From: Rubrivivax sp.
Lineage (GTDB): Bacteria > Pseudomonadota > Gammaproteobacteria > Burkholderiales > Burkholderiaceae_C
Reading direction: 5' to 3'
Length of the DNA stretch: 64,000 nt
Assembly (NCBI GenBank): GCA_019635315.1
Contig: JAHBZT010000001.1
Span: forward strand, 310,001 to 374,000
The translations under genes and the position numbers were made by a program. The notes under the pieces were generated by a model that was not told the origin of the DNA, ran no database searches, and worked only from the letters and a program-made list of their open reading frames with translations. Below are positions 56,137 through 64,000 of this stretch, one piece after another. Position 1 is the first letter of the stretch, and each line of letters opens with the position of its first letter.

Positions 56137-56856
56137 ATGAACGCCATGAACCCCCACGGCTCCATCCTGCTGGCCGACGACCACGGCCTGGTGCGCCACG
56201 GTCTGCAGCTGCTGATCGGCGAGGTGCTGCCGGCGCTGCGCGTGCAGCTCGCCGGCTCGCTGGCCGAGACGGTGCAGGCGCTGCAGACGGCCGGCCGCTT
56301 CGACCTCGTGCTGCTGGACCTGACGCTGTCGGACGTGCACGGCCTGGCCGGGCTGCGCCGGCTGCGCGAGGACTTTCCCTATGTGCCGGTGGTCATCCTC
56401 AGTGCGCAGGACGACCGCGACACCGTGCTCGCGGCGCTGGACGCCGGCGCGATGGGCTTCATCTCGAAGGCCGCTTCGCCGGCCGAGCTGAAGGACGCGC
56501 TGACGCGCGTGCTGGTCGATCACCGCATACACCTGCCGCAGTCGGTCTCCGGCGGGCTGGCCGCGGCCCCGGACGCCAGCGGCCGCGACCTGCAGGAGCT
56601 GGCGGCGCTCGGCCTCACCGAGCGCCAGATCGAGGTCCTGGGCTACGTCGTGCAGGGCCTGCGCAACAAGGAGATCGCGCGCCTGCTCGAGCGCAGCGAG
56701 GTCGTCGTCAAGAAGCATGTCACGGCCACGCTGCAGGCGCTGGGCGCACCCAACCGCACCAAGCTGCTGGTGCTGCTGGCGCAGCGCGGCTACCGCGTGC
56801 CGTCGCTGCACGGTGCGGGCGGCGCCGCCGCGACCGCGGGCCCGCTCGCCGAGTGA
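56137..56856 (+). CDS. LuxR/NarL-type response regulator
   Basis: 239 residues: receiver domain (about 9-125) with acidic pair ADDHG, phospho-acceptor D61 in LVLLDLTL and the conserved lysine in FISKAASPAEL; then a GerE/LuxR helix-turn-helix (about 160-225) with LTERQIEVLGYVVQGLRNKEIARLL. It controls transcription when phosphorylated. ATG 56137 or 56146 could be used. It is followed 13 bases later by the hybrid kinase that should phosphorylate it. Confidence 0.93.
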   Translation: MNAMNPHGSILLADDHGLVRHGLQLLIGEVLPALRVQLAGSLAETVQALQTAGRFDLVLLDLTLSDVHGLAGLRRLREDFPYVPVVILSAQDDRDTVLAALDAGAMGFISKAASPAELKDALTRVLVDHRIHLPQSVSGGLAAAPDASGRDLQELAALGLTERQIEVLGYVVQGLRNKEIARLLERSEVVVKKHVTATLQALGAPNRTKLLVLLAQRGYRVPSLHGAGGAAATAGPLAE

Positions 56857-56869
56857 GCGCCCGCTGACC

Positions 56870-58687
56870 GTGGTGCAGCGCAGTGCCGGTGCCGACGCGG
56901 CCGCCGACATCGGCGAGCAGTTGCCGCAGCGCCGGCGCCGGCTGGGCTCGGCGCTGCTCGCGCTGGGCGTGCTGCTGCTGGCGCTGCAGAGCCTGGTCGA
57001 GTGGTGGCTGCCCTACGACCCGACGGCGCTGGAGGCGCTGCGCCGCGCCTGGCGGCTGCCCGGGCTGAACGCGGCCCAGCTCGTCTGGGGCTGGGCGCTG
57101 CTGTGTGCCCTGGCGCTGCTGGCACTGGACTTCGCGCGCGGCGCGCGCCAGGCGCTGCCGCTGGGCGCGCTGGCCGGCGCGCTGCTCGGCTCGGCGCATG
57201 GCGCGGCCGGCGGCGCGGCGGCCTCGCTGGCGATGCTGATGCTGGCCGGTGTCGCCAGCCTGGGCTGGCAGGGGGCGCGCGAAGGCGGCCTGGCGCTGCT
57301 GCTGGCCACCGCGCTGGCGGTGGCGGGCTGGGACATCGCGCTGTCGGCCTTCCCCAGCCTGTGGACGGCGGCCGCGGTGCTGGTCGCGATGTTCGTCTGG
57401 ATCGACCGCCAGCACCTGCGCGCCGGCGACCGCCGGCTGTTTGCCGCGCTCGCCGAGCGCGACGCGCTGATCACGCGGCTGGACCAGCGCGGCGCCGAGC
57501 TGACCGCGCTGCAGAAGGCGCGCACGCGGCTCTTGGCCAGCATCAGCCACGACCTGCGCCAGCCGCTGCAGGCCGTGCGCCTGTTTGCCGAGGCGCTGCA
57601 GCGCCGGCCCGAAGGCATCGACGCGGCGGTCGACGAGGCGCGCCGCCAGGACCTGCTGCGCCAGCAGATGCGCGCCGCCGACGACGCGGTCGCGATGCTC
57701 GACCAGTTCAGCGAATTCAGCGCCATCGAGCAGGGTGCGCTGCAGTCGCACCCCACGCTGCTGGACCTGCGCGACCTGCTCGACGGCGTGGCCGCCACGC
57801 TGCAGGCCACGCACCCGGGCTCGGCGCTGGTGCTGCGCGTGCACGGCCGCCGCCAGTGGGTGCACAGCGACCGCACGCAGCTCGCGCGCCTGGTGCAGAA
57901 CCTGGCCGGCAATGCGGTGCGCTACAGCCTGGGCGCCAGGCCGGGCCGGCCGGCACGCGTGGTGCTCGCGGTGCGGCCGCACCGCATGGCGGGCGGCGAA
58001 GGGCTGGCGATCGACGTCGTCGACAACGGCCGCGGCATCCCGGCCGACCAGCTCGATGCGATCTTCGAGCCCTATGTCCAGCTCGCCGACGCCAGCGGCG
58101 GCGCCTCGCGCGGCGGCCGCGGGCTCGGGCTGGCCATCGTGCGCGGGCTGGTCGCGCAGCTCGGGCTGGCGCTGGCGCCGGTGCGCTCGACGCCCGGCCG
58201 CGGCACGCGCTTTCGCGTGCTGGTGCCGCCGGCGCTGCGCCGCGACGGGCCGGCCGCGGCGGCCGCGCCGGCACCGGCCGCCGCCGACCGCCTGGACGGC
58301 TGGCTGCTCGCGCTGCTGGACGACGAGCCGGCGCCGCGCGCCGCGCTGCGCGCCGCGCTGGAAGGCGCCGGCGCCACCGTCGTCGACGCCGGCACGCTGG
58401 AGCAGCTGGTCCAGCGGCTGGACGACGAACCGCGATTCCCCGACGCGCTGGTCTTCGACCTCGACCTCGGCGCCGGCCGCCCGGACGGCCTGGCCGCGGT
58501 GCAGGCGCTGCGCGAGCAGTGGGAACTGCCGGCGCTGCCGGCGACCATCGTGACCGGCCGCATCGCCGCACTGGGCACGCTGCCGATGCCGCGGCGCTGC
58601 ACGCTGCTGGCCAAGCCGGTGCCGCTGGCGCTGCTGGTGGCCACGCTGCAGCACCTGGCGCGTCCGGCGCCGGCCGCGACCTCGTGA
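56870..58687 (+). CDS. Hybrid sensor histidine kinase
   Basis: About 605 residues from GTG 56870 (GTG 56873 equally possible). Six to seven hydrophobic helices occupy residues about 25-180 with no large periplasmic domain, so the signal is probably sensed within the membrane. A coiled coil leads to HisKA with H227 in SISHDLRQPLQAVRLF, then HATPase motifs (NLAGNAVRYS, DNGRGIP, GRGLGLAIV) and a C-terminal receiver with DDE, D530 and K in LLAKPV. It pairs with the LuxR regulator just upstream. Confidence 0.91.
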   Translation: MVQRSAGADAAADIGEQLPQRRRRLGSALLALGVLLLALQSLVEWWLPYDPTALEALRRAWRLPGLNAAQLVWGWALLCALALLALDFARGARQALPLGALAGALLGSAHGAAGGAAASLAMLMLAGVASLGWQGAREGGLALLLATALAVAGWDIALSAFPSLWTAAAVLVAMFVWIDRQHLRAGDRRLFAALAERDALITRLDQRGAELTALQKARTRLLASISHDLRQPLQAVRLFAEALQRRPEGIDAAVDEARRQDLLRQQMRAADDAVAMLDQFSEFSAIEQGALQSHPTLLDLRDLLDGVAATLQATHPGSALVLRVHGRRQWVHSDRTQLARLVQNLAGNAVRYSLGARPGRPARVVLAVRPHRMAGGEGLAIDVVDNGRGIPADQLDAIFEPYVQLADASGGASRGGRGLGLAIVRGLVAQLGLALAPVRSTPGRGTRFRVLVPPALRRDGPAAAAAPAPAAADRLDGWLLALLDDEPAPRAALRAALEGAGATVVDAGTLEQLVQRLDDEPRFPDALVFDLDLGAGRPDGLAAVQALREQWELPALPATIVTGRIAALGTLPMPRRCTLLAKPVPLALLVATLQHLARPAPAATS

Positions 58688-58746
58688 CGCGGCGCCGTCC
58701 CGCGCCGGCCGTGGCCGGCGTCACGCCGCCGCGTCGTCCGCATGGA

Positions 58747-58796
58747 CGAGGTATCCGAGGGGATCATTGGGCAGACTGCCCCACTTGCGTCCAATG
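58747..58796. promoter_or_regulatory. Palindromes upstream of the caspase operon
   Basis: CGAGGTATC (58747-58755) repeats the half-site at 56036-56044. GGGCAG-A-CTGCCC (58769-58781) is a perfect palindrome, and CATTGG (58765-58770) pairs with CCAATG (58791-58796) around it. All lie within 130 bases of the operon start at 58873. Confidence 0.45.
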
Positions 58797-58872
58797 AAAC
58801 CGTCGTGAACCGACGCAAGGGGCCTGCCGCTGCGCACCCGCGGGGCCGCCGGGCTTGCGGTACAAGGAGTCG

Positions 58873-59406
58873 ATGATGAGGAAGCACATCCTGAGCGGCA
58901 TCGCGGTCGGCGTGCTGGCGCTCGTGGTCCTGGGGCTGGCGCGTGCGCAGGCGCCGGCCGCCTTCGAGCTGATCACGCCGGCCGAGGCGCAGCGGGAAGC
59001 CGCCGCCCAGGCCGAGCAGGCGGCGCGGCCGCGTGTCGTGCCGCGCAGCCTGCCGGTGCCGCGCGACCCCGGCGCGCGCCCGGCCGAGCCGCGGCGGCCG
59101 GCGATCCGCATCGTCGAGCCGCGCAGCGCCGACGCGCAGGTGCCGGCGCCGCTGCGCATCGAGGTCGCGTTCAACCCGGCACCCGGCACGCGCATCGTGC
59201 CGGAGAGCTTTCGCGTGCTGTACGGGCTGCTGAAGATCGACCTCACCGAGCGGCTGCGCAGCCATGCCGAGATCAGCGAGAGCGGCGTCGTGGTCGAGCG
59301 GGCACAGGTGCCCGACGGCCAGCACCGGCTGATCCTGCAGGTCGCCGACGACCGCGGCCAGCTGGCCGAGCAGGAACTGCGCATCCGGGTCGGGACGGCG
59401 TCGTGA
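58873..59406 (+). CDS. Secreted hypothetical protein, first gene of caspase operon
   Basis: 177 residues; ATG 58873 follows AAGGAGT at 58864. Signal peptide MMRKHILSGIAVGVLALVVLGLARAQ. The mature N-terminal half is Ala/Pro/Arg-rich linker; the C-terminal 80 residues form a probable Ig-like beta domain (APLRIEVAFNPAPGTRIVPESFRVLYG, then QVPDGQHRLILQVADDRGQ). No enzyme motif. The stop overlaps the next GTG (GTGA), so it is co-translated. Confidence 0.75.
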   Translation: MMRKHILSGIAVGVLALVVLGLARAQAPAAFELITPAEAQREAAAQAEQAARPRVVPRSLPVPRDPGARPAEPRRPAIRIVEPRSADAQVPAPLRIEVAFNPAPGTRIVPESFRVLYGLLKIDLTERLRSHAEISESGVVVERAQVPDGQHRLILQVADDRGQLAEQELRIRVGTAS

Positions 59407-60266
59407 GGCCCTGGCGCGGCGTGCTCGGCGCGGCGGTGGCCCTGGCGGCCGCCCCGGCCTGGACGCAGCCTTCTGCGGCCCCCGCGCCCGCGCCCGCTGC
59501 TTCCGGCACCGAGATCGCACCGCGGCTGTCGCCGCTGCTCGGGCTGGTGCTCAGCCGCGTGCTCGACGCCGCCGTCGAGTCGGCCACCGGGCAGACCCCG
59601 ACCGGCCTGTTCCGGCGCCTGCTGCAGCGGCTGAACCCGGGCGAGGCCACGCTGGCGGCGCAGGACCTGCCCACCGGGGCGGGCGACGCCGGTGCGCCGG
59701 GCGCCGGCCGCGACGCCGGCGCCAGCGTGACGCCGGCACTCGCTTATGCGATGGAGCAGCTCGACCCGGTCAACTTCGCGACGCTGCGCGCCGTGCCGGT
59801 GGCGGGGGCCGACCCGCTGCTGCGCACCGGTGACGTCTTCGTGCTCCAGTTCTCGACCAATCTGCCGGGCCTGGTGCGGCTGGAGAACCGGGACCCCGAA
59901 GGCCGCGTCGCCGACCTCGGCACCTACAGCGTGCTCGTCGACCAGCTCAACCGGCTGCCGCGCGACAAGGGCATCCAGCTGCAGGGCCGGCCCGGTCTGG
60001 AGCGGCTGCGCTTCTACTTCCAGCCCTGCCTGCCGGCCGAGGCCGCGACGCGACCCTGGACGGCCGAATTCGTCGGCCGGCTGCCGCCCTGCGACGGCGG
60101 TGCGCTGCAGGTCGCGTCGGCCGACGGTGGCCTGGGCCGCGTGGTGCCGCGTGCGCTGGTCAACCTGGCGCAGCCGGACCCCACGCTGGCTTTCGCCGGC
60201 GCCAGCGACGTGCGCCCGGGCGAGGTCACGGTGCTGGAGGCCCGCATCCGCCATGTCGCACCCTGA
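59403..60266 (+). CDS. Secreted hypothetical protein, possible DUF4384-like domain
   Basis: 287 residues from GTG 59403. Signal peptide to about residue 22, then a helical linker (LLGLVLSRVLDAAVESATGQTPTGLFRRLLQRLNP) and a beta-rich C-terminal half (GDVFVLQFSTNLPGLVRLENRDPEGRV) that resembles the DUF4384-like domain of the caspase gene product downstream. Two cysteines (FQPCLP and LPPCDGG) may form a disulfide. Assignment of the domain is tentative. Confidence 0.72.
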   Translation: MRPWRGVLGAAVALAAAPAWTQPSAAPAPAPAASGTEIAPRLSPLLGLVLSRVLDAAVESATGQTPTGLFRRLLQRLNPGEATLAAQDLPTGAGDAGAPGAGRDAGASVTPALAYAMEQLDPVNFATLRAVPVAGADPLLRTGDVFVLQFSTNLPGLVRLENRDPEGRVADLGTYSVLVDQLNRLPRDKGIQLQGRPGLERLRFYFQPCLPAEAATRPWTAEFVGRLPPCDGGALQVASADGGLGRVVPRALVNLAQPDPTLAFAGASDVRPGEVTVLEARIRHVAP

Positions 60267-60296
60267 TCGCCGCCCGCTGCCGAAGGAGCCCCGAAC

Positions 60297-60875
60297 GTGA
60301 GCGCCCCGATCCTGCGCTGCCTGGCCGCCGGGCTGCTGGCGCTGCTGCCATGGACCGACACCGCGGCTGCGGACCCGGACACGCGCGCGATGATCGAGGC
60401 GCTGAAGCCGGCGCCGGCCGAAGCCTTGCCCGGCGCCTCGCGCAACCTGTACGTGCGCCGGCGTGCCGACGACGCGGCCGCCGTGCCGGGCGCCGTGCCG
60501 GAGGAGCCGGCGGGCGCGCCATCGGCGCCGGCGGAGCCGCCCAGCCTGTCGCTGGCGATCCCGTTCGAGCTGAATTCGGCGCGGCTGCGGCCGGAGAGCG
60601 GTCCGCTGCTCGGCGATCTGGTCGCCGCGATGATCTCGCCGGAGCTGCGCGCGCACCGCTTCCTGATCGAGGGCCACACCGATGCCAGCGGCGCGCCGGC
60701 CGCCAACCAGCGCCTGTCGCTGCAGCGCGCCGAGGAAGTGCGGCTGTACCTGGTGACGCTGGGCGTGGCCCCGGAGCGCCTGCGCGCGGTCGGTCGCGGT
60801 GCCAGCGCGCCGGTCAACCGGTCCGACCCGCGCGCCCCCGAGAACCGGCGCGTGCGCGTCGTCACGCTGCCATGA
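60297..60875 (+). CDS. OmpA-family protein 2
   Basis: 192 residues from GTG 60297 with AAGGAG nine bases upstream. Signal peptide to about 25, a Pro/Ala-rich linker, then an OmpA-type peptidoglycan-binding domain (about 85-192): FLIEGHTDASGAPAANQRLSLQRAEEV and GRGASAPVNRSDPRAPENRRV. It is a paralogue of the protein at 54843. The stop overlaps the caspase-fold gene start (ATGA), suggesting the two proteins are partners at the cell wall. Confidence 0.88.
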   Translation: MSAPILRCLAAGLLALLPWTDTAAADPDTRAMIEALKPAPAEALPGASRNLYVRRRADDAAAVPGAVPEEPAGAPSAPAEPPSLSLAIPFELNSARLRPESGPLLGDLVAAMISPELRAHRFLIEGHTDASGAPAANQRLSLQRAEEVRLYLVTLGVAPERLRAVGRGASAPVNRSDPRAPENRRVRVVTLP

Positions 60876-62599
60876 GGCCGCGGGGCCGCCGCGTCGTCGC
60901 GGCCATGGCCGCCGCGGGCGCCGCGATGCTGCTGGCCGCCGCGCCGGCCCGCACGCAGGACCCGGCCGTGCCCGAGCCGCGCAATACGCGGCACGCGCTG
61001 GTCATCGGCATCGGCGACTATGCCGACCCCGAGGTGCCGCCGCTCAAGGGCGTGGTGCACGACATGGTCAGCGCGCGGCGCATGGCGCGCGCGATGGCGG
61101 TGGCCGACGAGCGCATCACCGTGCTGCGCGACCACGAGGCCACGGCCGACCGCATCCGCGCCGAGATCGCCGCGCTGCAGCAGCGGGTGGCCGACGGTGA
61201 CCGTGTCTTCGTCTATTTCTCCGGCCACGGCACGCGCTGGTACGACGAGACGGTGCAGCGCGACGCCTGCACCGAGGGCCTGCTGGCCGCCGACGGCCGC
61301 GCCATCACCAACATCGAGATGGGCCGCCTGCTCGCGCCGCTGGCGCAGCGGGCCGACAAGATGCTGGTCTTCTACGACGCCTGCTACTCCGGCGGCGTCG
61401 CCGGCGCGCCGTTCCGCACGCGTTCGCTGCGCCTGGGCGACGAGATCGTGACGCCGAAATTCACGCGCGCCGGCGCACCCGAGTTCTGCGCGCAGCCCAG
61501 CAACTTCCGCACGCGCAGCCTGGCGCTGGTGATGCAGCAGGCGCAGGCGCTGCCGCAGAACGTGGTGCATGTCGCGGCGAGCCGGCCCGACGAGGTCAGC
61601 TTCGACAGCAGCGCGGTCGGCGGCTTCGCCACCGTGGCCTGGCGCGACTGCCTGCTCGGCCAGGCGCGCGACCTCGACGGCAGCGGCGCGATCACGGTCG
61701 ACGAGATCACGCGCTGCGCGCAGTCCAAGGTGACGGCCGCGCTGGCCGGCCAGCCCGGCATCCTGGGCCAGCAGCTGATGGTCGCCGGCAACCCGGCCTT
61801 CGTGCCGGCGTGGATGGGCGCGGCCTTCGCGGCACCGGCTGCGGCGGCCGCGGTCGGCGCAGCGGCGGCGCCGACGGCCCTGGCCGGCACGACGGCGAGC
61901 GCGCCACCGGCCACGGCGGTCACCGCGGCCAGCCTGCCCGGGGTCGCGGCCGCCGCCGCGCCGGCGATCGCGCCCGGGCCGGCGCCGTTGCCGGTCGACA
62001 TGCTGCCGGCGCCGGGTGCACTGCCGGCGCCGAGCGCGCTGCTGCTGGCGCCGCCGCCGGCGCCTGTCGTGCCGGCCGCCCCGGCATCGCCGGCCGCCAT
62101 CCTGGCCGAACTGCACGGCCAGCGCGACGGCCAGCGTGCCGTCGTCGCCACGGCCCGGCAGAGCCGGCTGCGCATCGGCAGCGACACGCTGCAGCTGGAC
62201 GTGACGCCGGCGCGCGACGGCTACCTGTACATCGCGCTCGCCGGCTCGGACGGGCGCAGCCTGGTGCTGCTGTACCCGAATGCGCTGGACGGCGACAACC
62301 GCGTGCGCGCCGGCCGGCGCGTCACGCTGCCGGGGCCGCGCTGGGAGCTGGTCGCCGGCGGGCCGCCCGGCACCGAGACGCTGCTGGTGATGGTCAGCGA
62401 CGCGCCGCGCGACCTGGCCACGCTGGCGCAGGAACCCAGCGGCCCGTTCATGCGCACCCTGCTCGACGCCGACGGCCGCGCGCGGCTGCAGTGGGTGCTG
62501 GGCCACGGCACGCCGCGAGCCGGCTGCGGCCGGCCCGGGGCGCCGAGCTGCTCGGACGCCTTCGGCTCGGCGCTGCTGACGGTGGAGTCGGTGCGCTGA
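60872..62599 (+). CDS. Exported caspase-fold (C14) protein with EF-hand-like loop and DUF4384-like tail
   Basis: 575 residues. Signal peptide to about residue 29. Caspase-fold domain, about 40-310: RHALVIGIGDYADP, catalytic H119 in YFSGHGTRW and C171 in VFYDACYSGG. D267-x-D-x-S-G-x-I-x-x-D-E278 (RDLDGSGAITVDEI) matches an EF-hand calcium loop. An Ala/Pro-rich linker (about 315-410) leads to a DUF4384-like beta domain (LDVTPARDGYLYIALAGSDGR, then LYPNALDGDNRV). It should be a periplasmic Arg/Lys- or Asp-directed cysteine protease, or a scaffold. Translationally coupled to OmpA protein 2. Confidence 0.88.
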   Translation: MRPRGRRVVAAMAAAGAAMLLAAAPARTQDPAVPEPRNTRHALVIGIGDYADPEVPPLKGVVHDMVSARRMARAMAVADERITVLRDHEATADRIRAEIAALQQRVADGDRVFVYFSGHGTRWYDETVQRDACTEGLLAADGRAITNIEMGRLLAPLAQRADKMLVFYDACYSGGVAGAPFRTRSLRLGDEIVTPKFTRAGAPEFCAQPSNFRTRSLALVMQQAQALPQNVVHVAASRPDEVSFDSSAVGGFATVAWRDCLLGQARDLDGSGAITVDEITRCAQSKVTAALAGQPGILGQQLMVAGNPAFVPAWMGAAFAAPAAAAAVGAAAAPTALAGTTASAPPATAVTAASLPGVAAAAAPAIAPGPAPLPVDMLPAPGALPAPSALLLAPPPAPVVPAAPASPAAILAELHGQRDGQRAVVATARQSRLRIGSDTLQLDVTPARDGYLYIALAGSDGRSLVLLYPNALDGDNRVRAGRRVTLPGPRWELVAGGPPGTETLLVMVSDAPRDLATLAQEPSGPFMRTLLDADGRARLQWVLGHGTPRAGCGRPGAPSCSDAFGSALLTVESVR

Positions 62600-62626
62600 C
62601 GAGCGGGCCGGCGCCCGGGCCCTTGC

Positions 62627-63058
62627 TCAGGCCGCGGCCAGCGCGACGATCGCCTGCACCGGCAGCGCGCCCGACTGGCGGGTCGTCTCGCGCCCGCCGT
62701 GCAGCCGCACCAGCGTCGGGATGCCGCGGATGCCGAAACGCGCCGCCAGCTGCGGGTGCTCGTCGCTGTTGACCTTGACCAGCAGCGCACGGCCCTTGAG
62801 CTGGGCGGCGGCCTGGGCGAAGGCCGGCGCCATCATGCGGCAGGGCCCGCACCAGGGCGCCCAGAAGTCCACCAGCACCGGCAGGTCGGTGTGCGCGACG
62901 ACGCGGTCGAAGCCGGCCTCGTCCAGGTCGGCCGGCGCGCCGGCGAGCAGCGCCTGGCCGCAGCGGCCACAGCTCGGGTCGTCGGCCAGCCGGGCGGCCG
63001 GCACCCGGTTGGTGGCGCCGCAGTGGACGCAGGCGACATGGGAGGCAGCGACAGTCAT
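62627..63058 (-). CDS. trxC: Thioredoxin 2 with N-terminal zinc ribbon
   Basis: 143 residues. Two CxxC pairs at the N-terminus (ACVHCGATN and SCGRCGQ) form the zinc ribbon of Trx2, and the active site is WCGPC in LVDFWAPWCGPCRMMAP. GIRGIPTLV holds the cis-proline. It is a cytoplasmic disulfide reductase, often induced by oxidative stress. ATG 63058 begins the usual Trx2 N-terminus. It converges with the caspase-fold gene, 27 bases apart. Confidence 0.95.
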   Translation of the reverse strand: MTVAASHVACVHCGATNRVPAARLADDPSCGRCGQALLAGAPADLDEAGFDRVVAHTDLPVLVDFWAPWCGPCRMMAPAFAQAAAQLKGRALLVKVNSDEHPQLAARFGIRGIPTLVRLHGGRETTRQSGALPVQAIVALAAA

Positions 63059-63218
63059 GCGGCTTACATGGGGCGGCGCCGGGCGCCTGCAAGAGGCGGC
63101 GCGATTGATCTGGCGCAATCCCTGCGGGGTATCGCCGCGCGCCGGCCGACGCCGGACCGGACCCCGTGAAGGACGTCCTTGCCCGCGGGCATCGGGCACC
63201 GGATAGTCTGCGGCGACC

Positions 63219-64000
63219 ATGAGCACCGTGCTGCCCGCCTCCGCCGACGCCTCGACCAGCCTCGACCAGCTCTGGCATGCGCTGCAGTCGCCGCCGGCGG
63301 CGCGCGCGCCGCACCTCGGCGAGGCGCTGGTCGCGCGCGGCCTGATCGACCGCGGGCTGCTGGCGCAGGCGCTGGCCGCGCAGCGCGAGTCGCGCCCGCA
63401 CCGGCTGCTCGGCCGCATGCTGGTCGAAGGCGGCGTCATCACCGAGGCCCAGCTCGACACCACGCTGGCGCAGTGGCTGGGCGTGCAGGTCGCCGACCTG
63501 CGCCAGCTGCAGCCCGAGCCCGAGGCGCTGCGCCTGCTGCCGCAGACGCTGGCCGAGCGCGAAGGCGTGCTGCCGCTGATGCGGCGCGAGGACACGCTGG
63601 TCGTCGCGGTGCCCGACCCCTGGGACCAGAAGCTGCTGGACGAACTGCGCTTCGTCTGCGATGCGAAGGTCGTCGCCGTCGCCGCCGTGCCGGGCACGCT
63701 GGCGCCGGCGATCGCGCGCGCTTACCGGCCGGCGCCCGCGCCGGCGGCCGTCCCCGGCACGCCGCCACCGCGCAGCCTGGCCGGTGTGCGCTCGCTGCGC
63801 GAGCTGGCCGACGAGCTGTCGGCGCATGCCGCGGCCGACGCCGGCAACGACCCGACGGTGGTCTCCGAGTCGGACAACACGCTGGTGCGGCTGGTCAACC
63901 GGCTGATCGCCGATGCGATCGCGCTGCGTGCCTCGGACATCCACGTCGAGACCGCCGAGGCGCCGCGCCCGGTGGTCGTGCGCCTGCGCATCGACGGCGA
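63219..64000 (+). CDS. GspE/PilB-type secretion or pilus ATPase (partial)
   Basis: First 260 residues of an ATPase cut by the right edge of the window. An N-terminal MshEN/GspE-N domain (about 25-165: HLGEALVARGLIDRGLLAQALAAQ and RLLGRMLVEGGVITEAQLD), a Pro/Ala linker, then the start of the T2SSE core with NTLVRLVNRLIADAIALRASDIHVE and VRLRIDG. MshEN domains can bind c-di-GMP, which is of interest given three c-di-GMP enzymes in the window. ATG 63219; the Walker motifs lie beyond the edge. Confidence 0.9.
   Translation, partial: MSTVLPASADASTSLDQLWHALQSPPAARAPHLGEALVARGLIDRGLLAQALAAQRESRPHRLLGRMLVEGGVITEAQLDTTLAQWLGVQVADLRQLQPEPEALRLLPQTLAEREGVLPLMRREDTLVVAVPDPWDQKLLDELRFVCDAKVVAVAAVPGTLAPAIARAYRPAPAPAAVPGTPPPRSLAGVRSLRELADELSAHAAADAGNDPTVVSESDNTLVRLVNRLIADAIALRASDIHVETAEAPRPVVVRLRIDG

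Overview
The window is about 70% GC, uses GTG starts freely and has many ATGA/GTGA gene overlaps. Together with Bug-type solute-binding proteins, multi-domain c-di-GMP enzymes and a peptide ABC system, this points to a betaproteobacterium of the order Burkholderiales (Rubrivivax/Leptothrix/Roseateles-like). That assignment is inferred from gene content and composition. No rRNA or tRNA gene, phage or plasmid backbone was seen.

Layout. 1-4238: the 5' end of a LivG-like ABC ATPase, a cytochrome P450 and an SCP2-type thiolase form a minus-strand operon. A second thiolase diverges from it across a TetR-type palindrome, suggesting a regulated lipid or isoprenoid acyl-CoA catabolic locus. 4327-10827: AmpG-like permease, TonB-dependent receptor, beta-lactamase-fold serine hydrolase and LD-carboxypeptidase, a likely muropeptide/peptide salvage group. 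Then purC and an aspartoacylase-family hydrolase. 12917-15145: two lipoproteins and a small protein of unknown function. 15168-20119: tricorn-type protease, small hypothetical protein, mnmA. 20190-24586: cupredoxin-like protein coupled to a GGDEF-EAL protein, then a cation/proton antiporter. 24837-36517: two orphan Bug binding proteins, a TonB receptor, two tandem TPR-GGDEF cyclases, a metzincin protease and a uracil/xanthine permease.

36518-41396 is an accessory island. Two 5'-truncated Rhs cores, almost identical over 0.8 kb, carry different glycine-rich hydrophobic C-terminal tips, each followed by a small membrane protein (candidate immunity). An orphan third Rhs tip lies between them. 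Copies of one REP-like repeat border the cassettes and flank a REP-associated tyrosine transposase in opposite orientations. Tip and immunity sequences have visibly lower GC than the host.

41397-54754: a peptide ABC transporter (permease, permease, double ATPase) diverges from four tandem paralogous family-5 binding proteins and an acetoacetyl-CoA synthetase gene that contains an in-frame palindromic repeat. 54843-62599: an OmpA protein and a small secreted protein diverge from a LuxR-type response regulator and hybrid histidine kinase. These precede an operon of two secreted proteins, a second OmpA protein and an exported caspase-fold protein with an EF-hand-like loop and a DUF4384-like tail. 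This caspase/OmpA/two-component group and the Rhs/REP island are the best candidates for under-described biology. The window ends with a zinc-ribbon thioredoxin and the start of a GspE/PilB-type ATPase.
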